Assembly: GCA_937884485.1 (NCBI GenBank)
Contig: CALGCG010000058.1
Span: 1 to 53,185 of the forward strand
Source: an uncultured Bacteroidales bacterium
GTDB taxonomy: Bacteria; Bacteroidota; Bacteroidia; Bacteroidales; P3
Length of the DNA stretch: 53,185 nucleotides
Reading direction: 5' to 3'
Shown: piece after piece, positions 34,220 to 42,503 of the stretch
Layout: each line of letters opens with the position of its first letter
Position numbering within the stretch: the first letter of the stretch is position 1
Position numbers and translations under genes: made by a program
The notes under the pieces: model-generated
Told to the model about the DNA's origin: nothing
The model's database searches: none
The model's input: only the letters and a program-made list of their open reading frames with translations

Positions 34220-34957
34220 TTATAACATTTTGTTCATAAAGTCATACTTCTCAAGGATTTTCTCCACTTTGCGGTCGCGGCTGAGGTCGATTAGAGCTTG
34301 AGCATACATGGTGTTGTGGGTGTCGGTACCCATAAACTCCACCCACCCATTCTCAATCATCTGGTAGGCACGCTTCTTGGCTTCCTCGCCGTAGAAACCA
34401 CCCAACGACAGGACATTGGTCTGGAAATACACACCCTGATTCTTGAGCTGCTCCATACGCGCGCCGTGGACATTGAGGTAAGGGTAGCGCTCCGGATGGG
34501 CCAGGATAACTTCATAGCCCTTCATCTGCATGTCGAAAATCATCTCGTCGCAACCCATCATCTGCTGGTGAAGAGAGAATTCGACAAGCACATACTTGCC
34601 AGCCACCTGCAGAAAACGGGGGTTGTCAAGACGTTTCTGGAAACCGCTGTCGATGCGATACTCTCCACCCACACCGGCCATCTCAATCTCCACACCAGCC
34701 TCTTGGGCCTGCTTCTTCAGCTCCTCGTAGCGTCGGCGGATATCGTCTTCGTCGTTTTCGAAACGGGGAGTCTGGAAGTGGGGGGTGATGATTACTTTGC
34801 TGTAACCTACCGATTTGAGGACATTGAGACACTCAACACTCTCTTCCACACACTTCGAGCCATCATCGACCTTGGGAACAAGGTGGCAGTGCATATCTGT
34901 GCCCAGGGCGGCAAAGATGGGACGGGGTTCGTATTTGCGTTTAAAAAAACTGAACAT
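34220..34957 (-). CDS. PHP-type tyrosine-protein phosphatase (CpsB/YwqE-like)
   Basis: A 245-residue PHP-domain hydrolase. Metal-binding motifs are DMHCHLVPKVDDGS, IITPHFQTP, ILAHPERYP and GTDTHN. Family members dephosphorylate bacterial tyrosine kinases controlling capsule or exopolysaccharide export. No kinase is in the window. It lies 36 bases downstream of the murA ATG-to-stop run in the same orientation, possibly co-transcribed. Confidence 0.9.
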   Translation of the reverse strand: MFSFFKRKYEPRPIFAALGTDMHCHLVPKVDDGSKCVEESVECLNVLKSVGYSKVIITPHFQTPRFENDEDDIRRRYEELKKQAQEAGVEIEMAGVGGEYRIDSGFQKRLDNPRFLQVAGKYVLVEFSLHQQMMGCDEMIFDMQMKGYEVILAHPERYPYLNVHGARMEQLKNQGVYFQTNVLSLGGFYGEEAKKRAYQMIENGWVEFMGTDTHNTMYAQALIDLSRDRKVEKILEKYDFMNKML

Positions 34958-34993
34958 GGTGTTTCTATAGTTATTTTTAGTTTGTGAATGATT

Positions 34994-36313
34994 TTATTCC
35001 ACTCTTCTTATCTCGGCACCGAGTTTGGCCAGACGCTGGTCAATGCGCTGGTAACCACGGTCGATCTGCTCGATGTTGTCAATGCGACTCTTGCCCTCGG
35101 CACTCAAGGCGGCGATGAGCAGCGCCACACCGGCACGAATGTCCGGCGAAGCCATGCGCACACCACGCAACTTGTGTTCGCGGTCAAGGCCTATGACTGT
35201 GGCGCGGTGCGGATCACAGAGGATAATCTGCGCCCCCATGTCAATGAGTTTGTCGACGAAGAACAGGCGACTCTCGAACATCTTCTGGTGTATGAGCACA
35301 CTGCCTTTGGCCTGGGTGGCCACCACAAGGGCTATGCTGATGAGGTCGGGTGTGAAGCCAGGCCACGGCGCGTCGGCAATGGTCATGATGGAGCCATCCA
35401 TGAAACGCTCTATCTCGTAGTGCTCCTGGGCGGGAACATAAAGATCGTCGCCCTTTTGCCACACCTCGATACCCAGACGGCGGAACACCTGAGGGATGAG
35501 GCCCAGATGTTGCACCTGGGCATTCTTGATGGTGAGGTCGCCCTGCGTCATGGCAGCCATGCCGATAAAAGAGCCCACCTCAATCATGTCGGGCAGCAGG
35601 CGGTGTTCGCAGCCATGCAGCTCCTTGACACCACGGATAGTCAACAGATTGCTTCCAACACCGCTAATCTTGGCACCCATGCGGTTGAGCATGTTGCACA
35701 GCTGATAGACATAAGGCTCACAGGCGGCATTCATGATGGTGGTGGTGCCACGGGCCATGACAGCGGTCATAATGATGTTGGCCGTGCCGGTGACGGAGGC
35801 TTCGTCGAGGAGCATGTAGCACCCTTTAAGATTCTTGGCCTTGACCAAATAGGCATTGCGCTTGTATTCCACTTCAGCGCCGAGACGCTCCATGCCTATA
35901 AAATGGGTGTCGAGACGACGGCGCCCAATCTTGTCGCCCCCCGGCTGAGGCACCACGGCCTGGCCGAAACGCGCCAGCAGCGGACCCACCAGCATGATGC
36001 TACCACGCAAAGCTCCAGCCTGATCGCGAAACTGCTGGGTCTGCAGCACTTCCAGATTCACCTGATCGGCTTGGAACTCAAATGTGCGGCCGCTCTCGCA
36101 GGCCGACGGCACATCCTCCCTCACGCTCACTCCGAGGAGCTTCAGCAGGTCTATCAACTTGTTGACGTCGCGTATGTCGGGCACATGCTCTATGCGCACC
36201 TTCTCGGAAGTGAGCAACACGGCACAAAGCACCTGCAGGGCTTCGTTCTTGGCTCCCTGCGGCACTATCTCGCCTTTGAGCTTGTGGCCTCCTATGATTT
36301 CAAAACTGCTCAT
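34994..36313 (-). CDS. murA: UDP-GlcNAc 1-carboxyvinyltransferase, Asp at the Cys115 position
   Basis: A 439-residue EPSP-synthase-fold enzyme making the first committed step of peptidoglycan synthesis (PEP plus UDP-GlcNAc). The N-terminal KLKGEIVPQGAKNEAL has the conserved Lys. In the loop GQAVVPQPGGDKIGRRRLD, Asp127 occupies the position of E. coli Cys115, the residue fosfomycin alkylates. Cys-to-Asp enzymes remain active but are fosfomycin-resistant. The gene overlaps the DUF4290 gene by four bases. Confidence 0.93.
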   Translation of the reverse strand: MSSFEIIGGHKLKGEIVPQGAKNEALQVLCAVLLTSEKVRIEHVPDIRDVNKLIDLLKLLGVSVREDVPSACESGRTFEFQADQVNLEVLQTQQFRDQAGALRGSIMLVGPLLARFGQAVVPQPGGDKIGRRRLDTHFIGMERLGAEVEYKRNAYLVKAKNLKGCYMLLDEASVTGTANIIMTAVMARGTTTIMNAACEPYVYQLCNMLNRMGAKISGVGSNLLTIRGVKELHGCEHRLLPDMIEVGSFIGMAAMTQGDLTIKNAQVQHLGLIPQVFRRLGIEVWQKGDDLYVPAQEHYEIERFMDGSIMTIADAPWPGFTPDLISIALVVATQAKGSVLIHQKMFESRLFFVDKLIDMGAQIILCDPHRATVIGLDREHKLRGVRMASPDIRAGVALLIAALSAEGKSRIDNIEQIDRGYQRIDQRLAKLGAEIRRVE

Positions 36314-36933
36314 CTGTTTTTCTTCTTTTTCTTCTTCTTCTTTTCTCCGGCTTCTTTCTTGGCCGCCACAGCAGCCATAGCGTCAAGGTATACCTTTGAG
36401 TCGCGGAACTGGAAGTCGGCAGGCAGTGCGATGCGTCCGCCGGAGAGCTCGTCAAGCTGCTCGCGGATGAGGTTGTCGTCCACCGAGTCGCGGTTCCACT
36501 GCAGGTACTGCCGTTTCATGGTATGGGCAATTTGCTGCGAGAGGAGGCTCTTCTCCTCGCCCTCGGGCATCTCGGCCACGGCGCGGATCATGTCCTCAAG
36601 GGCACGGCCGTAGTGCCGGTAGCGTATCTTGCTGTCGCTGTACGCTATGTGCCCGGGACGCAACACCTCCGTCTCCTCACGCACCACAGGATAGGGGTTG
36701 TCGACATCCAATTCATAGTCGGACAACAGCATCAAGTGGTCCCACAGGATGTGGCGGTAGTCAGTGCGTTCCCTGATTTTTGGATTCACCAAAGCCATGG
36801 TTTCTACAATGAGGTAAGCCATCTGCGTGCGCTCCGCACGGTCGGCGATAGTTTTGGCGTACGCCACCATTTTCATGACATTACGCCCGTAGTCGGTGAT
36901 TTTGAGTTTCTCTCGTTGGGTATTGTATTCCAT
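36310..36933 (-). CDS. DUF4290 family protein
   Basis: A 207-residue cytoplasmic, mostly helical protein (MEYNTQREKLKITDYGRNV) of the Bacteroidota-specific DUF4290 family, typically encoded just before murA as here. The C-terminal tail is a homopolymeric lysine run. Function unknown; the four-base overlap with murA suggests a cell-wall-related role or simple co-expression. Confidence 0.8.
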   Translation of the reverse strand: MEYNTQREKLKITDYGRNVMKMVAYAKTIADRAERTQMAYLIVETMALVNPKIRERTDYRHILWDHLMLLSDYELDVDNPYPVVREETEVLRPGHIAYSDSKIRYRHYGRALEDMIRAVAEMPEGEEKSLLSQQIAHTMKRQYLQWNRDSVDDNLIREQLDELSGGRIALPADFQFRDSKVYLDAMAAVAAKKEAGEKKKKKKKKNR

Positions 36934-36988
36934 TGGTTATTCTATTACTCGTTTTTTCATGTCTCCTTTACCTGTTCTCTTTCCCCTC

Positions 36989-37651
36989 TTACCACGGCCA
37001 GGGGCCGCTGAAGAGCTCAAGGGACGGCACACCCCATCCATAGTAGGGATGGGCCAGCAGGCCCAGAGCGTCGTTGCCATAATGGTCGTGCACCACGTGG
37101 AAATGGAACTCCAGAAGCGACTCCTCGCTCATGGCATAGCTGAAACCGCCACTGAGGGTCGTCACCCCCACGGGCAGCGACTCGCCATAGGGCATCCACA
37201 GCGACTCGTGCCATCCTCCCATATATCCCACTGCGGCCCAAATGCTGAAACGGTCGTTGACGCGATACTCCGCACCCACACCTCCAGTCATCATCTGCGT
37301 TCCACAGCGGCGCGGCGCATAACTGCGCTCGTAACCCCTCAGCTCATAGCCTCCGAGCAGCGACCCCACGGCCGAAAAACCACCATAGAGCGTCAGCCGC
37401 TCGTTGGCACGGTATTCCACCTTCGGCGCCGCCCACACATAGGCATTGCCACGACCGGAAACACTCAGCATCGTCGTACCCGCCGAAAAGTGGAAATCCC
37501 ACCTTGATGTATCATCCATCAAACGGTATCCTTCGCGCTCCGCCGGTTGTCGGTCGCTCCACGTGTCGACCTCACTGGCAGGGCGCCACTGCGCCATAGC
37601 ACTGAAACTCAGAACTATGGATACCATTATGACAATTGCATTTTTATACAT
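36989..37651 (-). CDS. Outer-membrane beta-barrel protein of unknown function
   Basis: A 220-residue protein with a signal peptide ending SFSAMAQ. The mature part is rich in alternating strands with aromatics (WDFHFSAGTTMLSVSG, LTLYGGFSAVGSLLGGY, FSIWAAVGYMGGWHES, LLEFHFHVVHDHYG) and ends in PWPW. Size fits a small eight-strand barrel, but no family is recognised. Its promoter lies about 30 bases upstream; array D is some 200 bases further. Confidence 0.7.
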   Translation of the reverse strand: MYKNAIVIMVSIVLSFSAMAQWRPASEVDTWSDRQPAEREGYRLMDDTSRWDFHFSAGTTMLSVSGRGNAYVWAAPKVEYRANERLTLYGGFSAVGSLLGGYELRGYERSYAPRRCGTQMMTGGVGAEYRVNDRFSIWAAVGYMGGWHESLWMPYGESLPVGVTTLSGGFSYAMSEESLLEFHFHVVHDHYGNDALGLLAHPYYGWGVPSLELFSGPWPW

Positions 37652-37676
37652 AACAAAACATTAAACGCGAACAAAA

Positions 37677-37684
37677 CAAAAATA
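37677..37684 (-). promoter_or_regulatory. -7 box of the barrel gene
   Basis: TATTTTTG on the minus strand fits TAnnTTTG, 25 bases upstream of the ATG at 37651. No -33 TTTG at the expected place. Confidence 0.55.
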
Positions 37685-37849
37685 TTGCCCACACCTGTTT
37701 TTTTTTCTTCTCCCTCCACTTTCAACCCATCCCTCCTTCGGGGATTGCTCCTCTCAACACCGCAACTTTTAAAAACATAACTCGTTCATTACCAATACCA
37801 ATTTTTTCTTCCCTCATAATGAACCACTACTCAACTCTTTCAAAATCAA

Positions 37850-37920
37850 GCGCGGAGATAGTGCGGAGATAGAGAGGAGTAAGAGGGGAGTAAGAGAGGG
37901 TGCCTATTAGGTGCTGATTT
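37850..37920. repeat. 11-bp-period array D
   Basis: 11-mers GCGCGGAGATA, GTGCGGAGATA, GAGAGGAGTAA, GAGGGGAGTAA, GAGAGGGTGCC, TATTAGGTGCT, then GATTTTCAA. Unit GAGAGGAGTAA is identical to one in array C, and the end block GGGTGC-ATT-GCTGATTT is shared. It lies in the 371-bp gap 37652-38022, which otherwise holds the barrel promoter and the hairpin at 37943. Confidence 0.8.
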
Positions 37921-37942
37921 TCAACGAATTGAATACAAAATA

Positions 37943-37979
37943 AGCACATAACACACTGATATTTTGTGTATTATGTGCT
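37943..37979 (-). terminator. Hairpin after the pseudouridine synthase gene
   Basis: AGCACATAA / TTATGTGCT, extended by CACA/TGTG with a 2-base bulge, followed on the minus strand by TATTTTGT. Plausible terminator for the rluA-like gene ending at 38023. Confidence 0.5.
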
Positions 37980-38022
37980 AAATTTAACTATTTTTAACGA
38001 AAATTCAGGGCTTTTTTCAAGC

Positions 38023-38892
38023 TCAAATTTCCATCAGCTTGAGGAAGGCCGAGGGGATGGGTGTCTCGAACTGCAGGCGGCGCCCGGTGACGGGGTGCTT
38101 GAAGCAGAGGCGGAAGGCGTGGAGGCAGAGGCGGTTGACAGGCGAGAGGTCGTCCTTGTAGCCGTACATGGGGTCGTGGACCACGGGGTGCTTGAGGTCG
38201 CGCAGATGAACACGGATCTGGTTGCGCCGGCCGGTGTCCAACTTCAACTCAACCAGCGAGTAGCGGCGCGAGGTCTGCTTCACCTCGTAGTGCGTCACGG
38301 CAAGCTTTCCGCCGTTGTCTGTGGGCGACGAGAGGACGCAGTATTCGCCGTCGGTGAACCAGCTTTTGACCTCCCCTTTCGGGGGTTCGATGTGGCCCCA
38401 GGCCACGGCAACATAGCGGCGGTCGAAGACCATGCCCTTCCAGTCCTCTTCAAACTTCTGGCTCACCTCCTTGCTCTTGCTGACAACCATGAGGCCGCTG
38501 GTGTCGCGGTCCAGGCGGTGGACGATGTGGGCGTGGCAGCGCTGGTGCGTGACGTCGAGGTACTGGTTAAGGACGGTGATGACGGTCTTGTCGTTGGGGT
38601 GCTTGCTGTTGCTGAGCAGGCCCTCGTGCTTGTTGACCACAAGGAGGTGCTGGTCCTCGTAGACGATGTCGAGGTCGCGCGGGCGCAGCTTGTCCTTGCC
38701 ACTGGCTTTTTCTATGGAAACCGTCATGCCCCGCTGGAGGGGAAAGTTGAACTGCGAGGTGCGACGGCCGTCGACATAGACGTTGTGCGCCAACAATTCC
38801 TTCACCCTGCTGCGGCTACTTTCGGGCATTTTTTCTATCAAAAAGGCAAGCAACTCCTGCTGCTCACTAACGATGTATTCTGTCTTCTTCAT
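38023..38892 (-). CDS. RluA-family 23S rRNA/tRNA pseudouridine synthase
   Basis: A 289-residue protein with an N-terminal S4-like RNA-binding segment (VKELLAHNVYVDGRRTSQF) and a catalytic domain containing HRLDRDTSGLMVV; Asp128 is the catalytic aspartate. Further motifs are GRRNQIRVHL and HAFRLCFKHPVTG. It isomerises uridine in structured RNA; the target site cannot be told. A perfect parS 16-mer fills the 33-bp gap directly upstream of its ATG. Confidence 0.9.
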   Translation of the reverse strand: MKKTEYIVSEQQELLAFLIEKMPESSRSRVKELLAHNVYVDGRRTSQFNFPLQRGMTVSIEKASGKDKLRPRDLDIVYEDQHLLVVNKHEGLLSNSKHPNDKTVITVLNQYLDVTHQRCHAHIVHRLDRDTSGLMVVSKSKEVSQKFEEDWKGMVFDRRYVAVAWGHIEPPKGEVKSWFTDGEYCVLSSPTDNGGKLAVTHYEVKQTSRRYSLVELKLDTGRRNQIRVHLRDLKHPVVHDPMYGYKDDLSPVNRLCLHAFRLCFKHPVTGRRLQFETPIPSAFLKLMEI

Positions 38893-38908
38893 TGTTTCAC
38901 GTGAAACA
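38893..38908. promoter_or_regulatory. parS site 2 (perfect consensus)
   Basis: TGTTTCACGTGAAACA, an exact match to the canonical parS 16-mer, in the short intergenic gap 38893-38925. It lies about 1.9 kb from the proposed oriC. Confidence 0.8.
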
Positions 38909-38925
38909 TTGTTTTTACTGGGTTA

Positions 38926-39429
38926 TCAACAATTCCGGTCGTAGATTTCAACAATCTCATAGGGGTTGCCGATTTGTTGGATGAACTTCAACATATCGTC
39001 CCTGCTTATCACCAGCGACGCGCGGTTGTCGTTGGGGTGAAAACTCACTTTTTCGGCCTCGAGGAGGTACTTGTCGACGAAGAGGGTCACCTCGTGGTTC
39101 TGGTCGTTGACGAGCGTGAAAAGCGAGACGCTGCCAGGCCTTACGCCGAGGTAGCGCATCATGCGTTCTTCGCTGGCAAAGGAGAGTTTTCCCTGGTGCA
39201 GGCGGTGCTCCATGTCGTGGATGTCCATGGGGTAGCGGCTGTCCATGATGACCAGGTAGTGGCGGTTGCCCTTGTGGTTGCGGAAGAAGAGGTTCTTGCA
39301 GAGCGTGGTGCCCTCGCCGCGGTAGAACTGGGCGGCAATCTCGATGGTCGGCGCCTCGGGATGCTCGTAGTAGTCGAACGGAATGCCCATCCGCTCCAGG
39401 GTCTCATATACTTGTGGTTGACCAATCAT
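38926..39429 (-). CDS. YbaK/PrdX-type prolyl-tRNA deacylase
   Basis: A 167-residue single-domain trans-editing protein: CKNLFFRNHKGNRHYLVIMD with the family lysine, RYLGVRPGSVSLFTLVND, and PNDNRASLVISRDDML. Such proteins hydrolyse mischarged Ala-tRNA-Pro or related species, protecting translation fidelity. The start overlaps the TfoX-like gene stop by four bases. Cys-tRNA-Pro deacylase is the alternative within the superfamily. Confidence 0.88.
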   Translation of the reverse strand: MIGQPQVYETLERMGIPFDYYEHPEAPTIEIAAQFYRGEGTTLCKNLFFRNHKGNRHYLVIMDSRYPMDIHDMEHRLHQGKLSFASEERMMRYLGVRPGSVSLFTLVNDQNHEVTLFVDKYLLEAEKVSFHPNDNRASLVISRDDMLKFIQQIGNPYEIVEIYDRNC

Positions 39430-39752
39430 TGTTTCATGCTTTTCTTGGGTTTGGGTTCTGGCAACGCGCTGCAGGTGGTGCGCAGGAGCGTTGCGAGGTA
39501 GTCATGGTCGTCGACATCCTCAATGTAAAAGTAGGGTTTGGCTCCTTCGTAGGGTGGGCGCATGTCGACGGAGCGCAACAGGTTGCGTCCGGCGTCGGTG
39601 GGCTTCACATAGAAACCATTGTCGCTCACAAGCGCACAGGGCTTGCCGTTGCAGTAGAGGCAATAGTCGCCAAACATCTTGCGGACCGTCACCTCCCCTG
39701 CCCCACTACACTGGTCGACGATATACTGTACAAAATTGGGGTTGCTCGCCAT
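39426..39752 (-). CDS. TfoX N-terminal domain protein
   Basis: A 108-residue protein consisting of the TfoX/Sxy N-terminal domain only (VTVRKMFGDYCLYCNGKPCALVSDNGFYVKP). In gammaproteobacteria the full-length protein activates competence; stand-alone domains such as this are widespread and of unknown role, so competence should not be assumed. It sits six bases after nadA on the same strand and overlaps the deacylase gene. Confidence 0.85.
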   Translation of the reverse strand: MASNPNFVQYIVDQCSGAGEVTVRKMFGDYCLYCNGKPCALVSDNGFYVKPTDAGRNLLRSVDMRPPYEGAKPYFYIEDVDDHDYLATLLRTTCSALPEPKPKKSMKQ

Positions 39753-39758
39753 AGACCC

Positions 39759-40706
39759 TCATTTGATGATGCCCAGCTGGCGGCTCATGTCGAGCATGCG
39801 GACGATGGGGCGCTTGGCGGCTTCGATCATCTCGGGGCTCATGAGGATCTCGGGCTGCTCGTCGCGCAGGCAGCGGTAGAGTTTCTCGAGGGTGTTGAGC
39901 TTCATGTAGGCGCAGTCGTCGCAGGCGCAGCTCTTGTTGTCGCGCAGGGTGATGAACTCCTTGCCGGGGTTTTCCTTCTTCATCTCGTAGAGGATGCCCG
40001 TCTCGGTAGCAACGATGAACTGCTTGGCTTCACTGGCCTTGATATAATTAAGCATAGCCTTGGTGGAGCCCACGAAGTCGGCCACCTTCAGCAGGGCGGG
40101 GTTGCACTCGGGGTGGGCGATGACGGGGGCGCCGGGGTGCTCGGCCTTGAGCTGAAGCACCGCCTCGGCCTGCATGGCGTCGTGCACGGTGCAGACGCCG
40201 TTCCAGAGAAGCATCTGGCGACCGGTCACCTGGTTGATGTATCCGCCCAGGTTCTTGTCGGGGGCGAAGATGATCTTCTGGTCTTCGGGCAGCGAACGCA
40301 CCAGCTTCTCGGCGTTGCCGGAAGTGCAGATAAGGTCGCTGAGGGCCTTGATTTCGGCAGAGCAGTTGACGTAGGAGATGACCATGTGGTCGGGATGTTC
40401 GGCCTTGAACTTGGCGAAGTCCTCAGCCTTGCAGCTCTCGGCCAGCGAACAACTGGCCTCCATGTCGGGCAGCAGCACCTTGCGCGTGGGGTTGAGGATC
40501 TTGGCGGTCTCGGCCATGAAATGCACGCCGCAGAAAACGATGATGTCTGCCGTGGCATCTTGTGCGCGCTGCGCCAGGGCGAGGCTGTCGCCGATGTAGT
40601 CGGAGAGTTCCTGTATCTCGTGCCGCTGGTAGTAGTGACCCAGAATGACGGCGTTCTTTTCCTTTTTCATTCGCAGTATCTCCTGCTTCAATTCTTCGTT
40701 GGTCAT
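39759..40706 (-). CDS. nadA: Quinolinate synthase
   Basis: A 315-residue [4Fe-4S] enzyme. The cluster cysteines are expected in MEASCSLAESC, VNCSAEIKA and CACDDCAYMK regions. Substrate motifs include GHYYQRHEIQ, PDKNLGGYI and HPECNP. It condenses iminoaspartate with dihydroxyacetone phosphate to quinolinate for NAD synthesis. It is the first minus-strand gene left of the proposed oriC; no nadB or nadC is nearby. Confidence 0.95.
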   Translation of the reverse strand: MTNEELKQEILRMKKEKNAVILGHYYQRHEIQELSDYIGDSLALAQRAQDATADIIVFCGVHFMAETAKILNPTRKVLLPDMEASCSLAESCKAEDFAKFKAEHPDHMVISYVNCSAEIKALSDLICTSGNAEKLVRSLPEDQKIIFAPDKNLGGYINQVTGRQMLLWNGVCTVHDAMQAEAVLQLKAEHPGAPVIAHPECNPALLKVADFVGSTKAMLNYIKASEAKQFIVATETGILYEMKKENPGKEFITLRDNKSCACDDCAYMKLNTLEKLYRCLRDEQPEILMSPEMIEAAKRPIVRMLDMSRQLGIIK

Positions 40707-40735
40707 CGATGTATCTGTTTTTTCGTTTGAAAATG

Positions 40736-40743
40736 CAAAAGTA
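40736..40743 (-). promoter_or_regulatory. -7 box of the nadA operon
   Basis: TACTTTTG on the minus strand fits TAnnTTTG; a TATTG-like -33 lies about 19 bases upstream. It borders the AT-rich part of the proposed origin. Confidence 0.65.
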
Positions 40744-41213
40744 CGAAAAAAAGCCCATACCGCAATAAAAATTCTTATTATTCTTTTTTTAAATTTTTTT
40801 GATTTTTTCTTTGGGTGTTAATTCTGTTGATAATTCCGTAACTGTTTTTTGAGGTAATTGTTTTCATTTTTCCATCAACAGGTTTTCCACAGCCTTTTCT
40901 TTTGACATTCAATGGTTATTGTGTTTTTTCAACTGTCTGTTGAAACTGCAGTCCAACAACCAATTGTTTAAAACCGCAACGCAAGTTAGCCTCCCTGTTC
41001 TTTGTTGAAAAGTGACTGAAAAAGCTGTGTGTTTTCAACATCTCCCCCACCCTCTTTTTTTATCAACACCATTGCTGACAGAAACCAACAGGTGTTTTAA
41101 CCAATTGGTGTTGAAAATTTCTTCACGGCTGATTTTCTTTTCCTTACCTCTATCGGTAATAAATGTGTTGATAAGTTGCGATGGCTCATTCTGAAAGAGT
41201 TCCATTTTTATAG
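40744..41213. other. Probable chromosomal replication origin (oriC)
   Basis: The gap between divergent nadA and rpiB has no reading frame of merit. Bases 40764-40815 are very AT-rich, like an unwinding element. Next come DnaA-box-like 9-mers: TGTTGATAA at 40825 and 41166, TTATCAACA at 41060, TTTTCCACA at 40883, and TTTTCAACA or its complement at 41003, 41032 and 41109, with a GTTTCAACA variant at 40938. The best differ by one base from TTATCCACA, others by two. Thirteen genes leftward are all minus and nine of ten rightward are plus. Five parS-like sites lie around it. No dnaA is adjacent, which is common in this phylum. Confidence 0.65.
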
Positions 41214-41221
41214 TACTTTTG
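41214..41221 (+). promoter_or_regulatory. -7 box of the rpiB-deoC operon
   Basis: TACTTTTG fits TAnnTTTG, 22 bases before the rpiB ATG, at the right edge of the proposed origin. Confidence 0.65.
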
Positions 41222-41243
41222 CAAAATGAAAAAGTTTTAAACA

Positions 41244-41693
41244 ATGACCCAAATGAAAGAAATAATTCCTATAGCCTGCGACCATGCAGGGTACGAACTC
41301 AAACTGAAAGTCATCGCCCACCTCAAGGAGCGTGGATTCGATGTAAAGGATTGTGGGACAAACAGCACCGAGAGCTGCGACTACCCCGACTTCGCCCATC
41401 AGGTGGGCAGTGCCCTCAACCGTGGCGAATACAAGCGCGGCATCGTCATCTGCGGCTCCGGCAATGGCGTCCAGATGACTGTCAACAAGTATCCCAACGT
41501 GCGTTGCGCCCTCAGCTGGACACCTGAAATTGCCCACCTCGGCCGTCAGCACAACGACTGCAACTGCGTCTCCATCCCCGCCCGCTTCATCGACGAGGCC
41601 ACAGCCCTGAAGGTGGTCGACGAGTTCCTCGACACCGAGTTTGAGGGTGGCCGTCACCAGCGCCGTGTGGAGAAAATAAACAAGTTGATATGA
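41244..41693 (+). CDS. rpiB: Ribose-5-phosphate isomerase B
   Basis: A 149-residue LacAB/RpiB enzyme: CDHAGYELK at the N-terminus binds phosphate, ICGSGNGVQMTVNK is the active-site loop, and RCALSWTPEIAHLGRQHND carries conserved Arg/His. It interconverts ribose-5-phosphate and ribulose-5-phosphate. A second in-frame ATG at 41253 could also serve as start. Its stop overlaps deoC by four bases. Confidence 0.93.
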   Translation: MTQMKEIIPIACDHAGYELKLKVIAHLKERGFDVKDCGTNSTESCDYPDFAHQVGSALNRGEYKRGIVICGSGNGVQMTVNKYPNVRCALSWTPEIAHLGRQHNDCNCVSIPARFIDEATALKVVDEFLDTEFEGGRHQRRVEKINKLI

Positions 41694-42439
41694 GCGACCG
41701 CAGCCTGATGCAGCAGATATTCTCCTGCATCGACAACACTACCCTCACAGCCACCGACACCGAGGCCTCGGTGGAGACCTTCTGCCGTCACACCCTCGAC
41801 CTTCGCCCCGGTGGACAGCATGTTGCCGCCGTCTGCGTCTATCCGCGCTTTGTGGCTGTAGCCAAAAGGGTGCTCGAGGGCAGTGGCATCCGCGTGGCCT
41901 CGGTGGCTGGAGCTTTCCCCCATGGGCAGTTGCCACTGGAACTGAAGGTGGCCGAGGTGAAGTACGCCGTCGGACAGGGTGCCGACGAGGTGGACATGGT
42001 GCTGAGCCGAGGACTGCTGCTGGAAGGGGATGACGACGCGGTGGTACGCGAGGTGCAGGTTATGAAAGAGGCCTGTCAGGGTCGCACGTTGAAGGTCATC
42101 CTCGAGACCTGCGAGCTTCCCTCCCCTACCCTGGTGGCGCGGGCGGCGCAGCTGGCCATCGACGGCGGCGCCGATTTCATCAAGACGTCCACAGGCAAAG
42201 GTGCCGCGGGAGCTACCATCGCGGCGGCTGAAACGATGCTGGAAGTCATAGTGCAAAATGTTAAAAAAACATCAAAAATGGTCGGATTCAAGGCCGCTGG
42301 AGGCATTTCGACGCCCGAAGAAGCCCTCGGATATGCCCAGATAGCAAAAAAAATTGTCGGTGGTGATTTTATTAATAACCAGACTTTTAGAATAGGTGCC
42401 AGCCGTTTGACCGACCGTCTGGTTGCATTTTTAACATAA
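41690..42439 (+). CDS. deoC: Deoxyribose-phosphate aldolase
   Basis: A 249-residue TIM-barrel aldolase with Schiff-base lysine in GADFIKTSTGKGAAGAT, the conserved DEVDMVLSRG segment and KAAGGIST near the C-terminus. It cleaves deoxyribose-5-phosphate to glyceraldehyde-3-phosphate and acetaldehyde. Coupled to rpiB by a four-base overlap, it makes a compact pentose-phosphate salvage unit. Confidence 0.93.
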   Translation: MSDRSLMQQIFSCIDNTTLTATDTEASVETFCRHTLDLRPGGQHVAAVCVYPRFVAVAKRVLEGSGIRVASVAGAFPHGQLPLELKVAEVKYAVGQGADEVDMVLSRGLLLEGDDDAVVREVQVMKEACQGRTLKVILETCELPSPTLVARAAQLAIDGGADFIKTSTGKGAAGATIAAAETMLEVIVQNVKKTSKMVGFKAAGGISTPEEALGYAQIAKKIVGGDFINNQTFRIGASRLTDRLVAFLT

Positions 42440-42503
42440 TTTTTCTTTAACATTTGAGAAATTTTTTGTTACTTTGCAATCTAAAATATATTTAAGAAAC
42501 TAT

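Noticed and set aside
39426..39752. Natural competence regulator
   Set aside because: Only the TfoX N-terminal domain is present; no competence genes are nearby, and the RAYT C-terminal domain is at most DprA-like.
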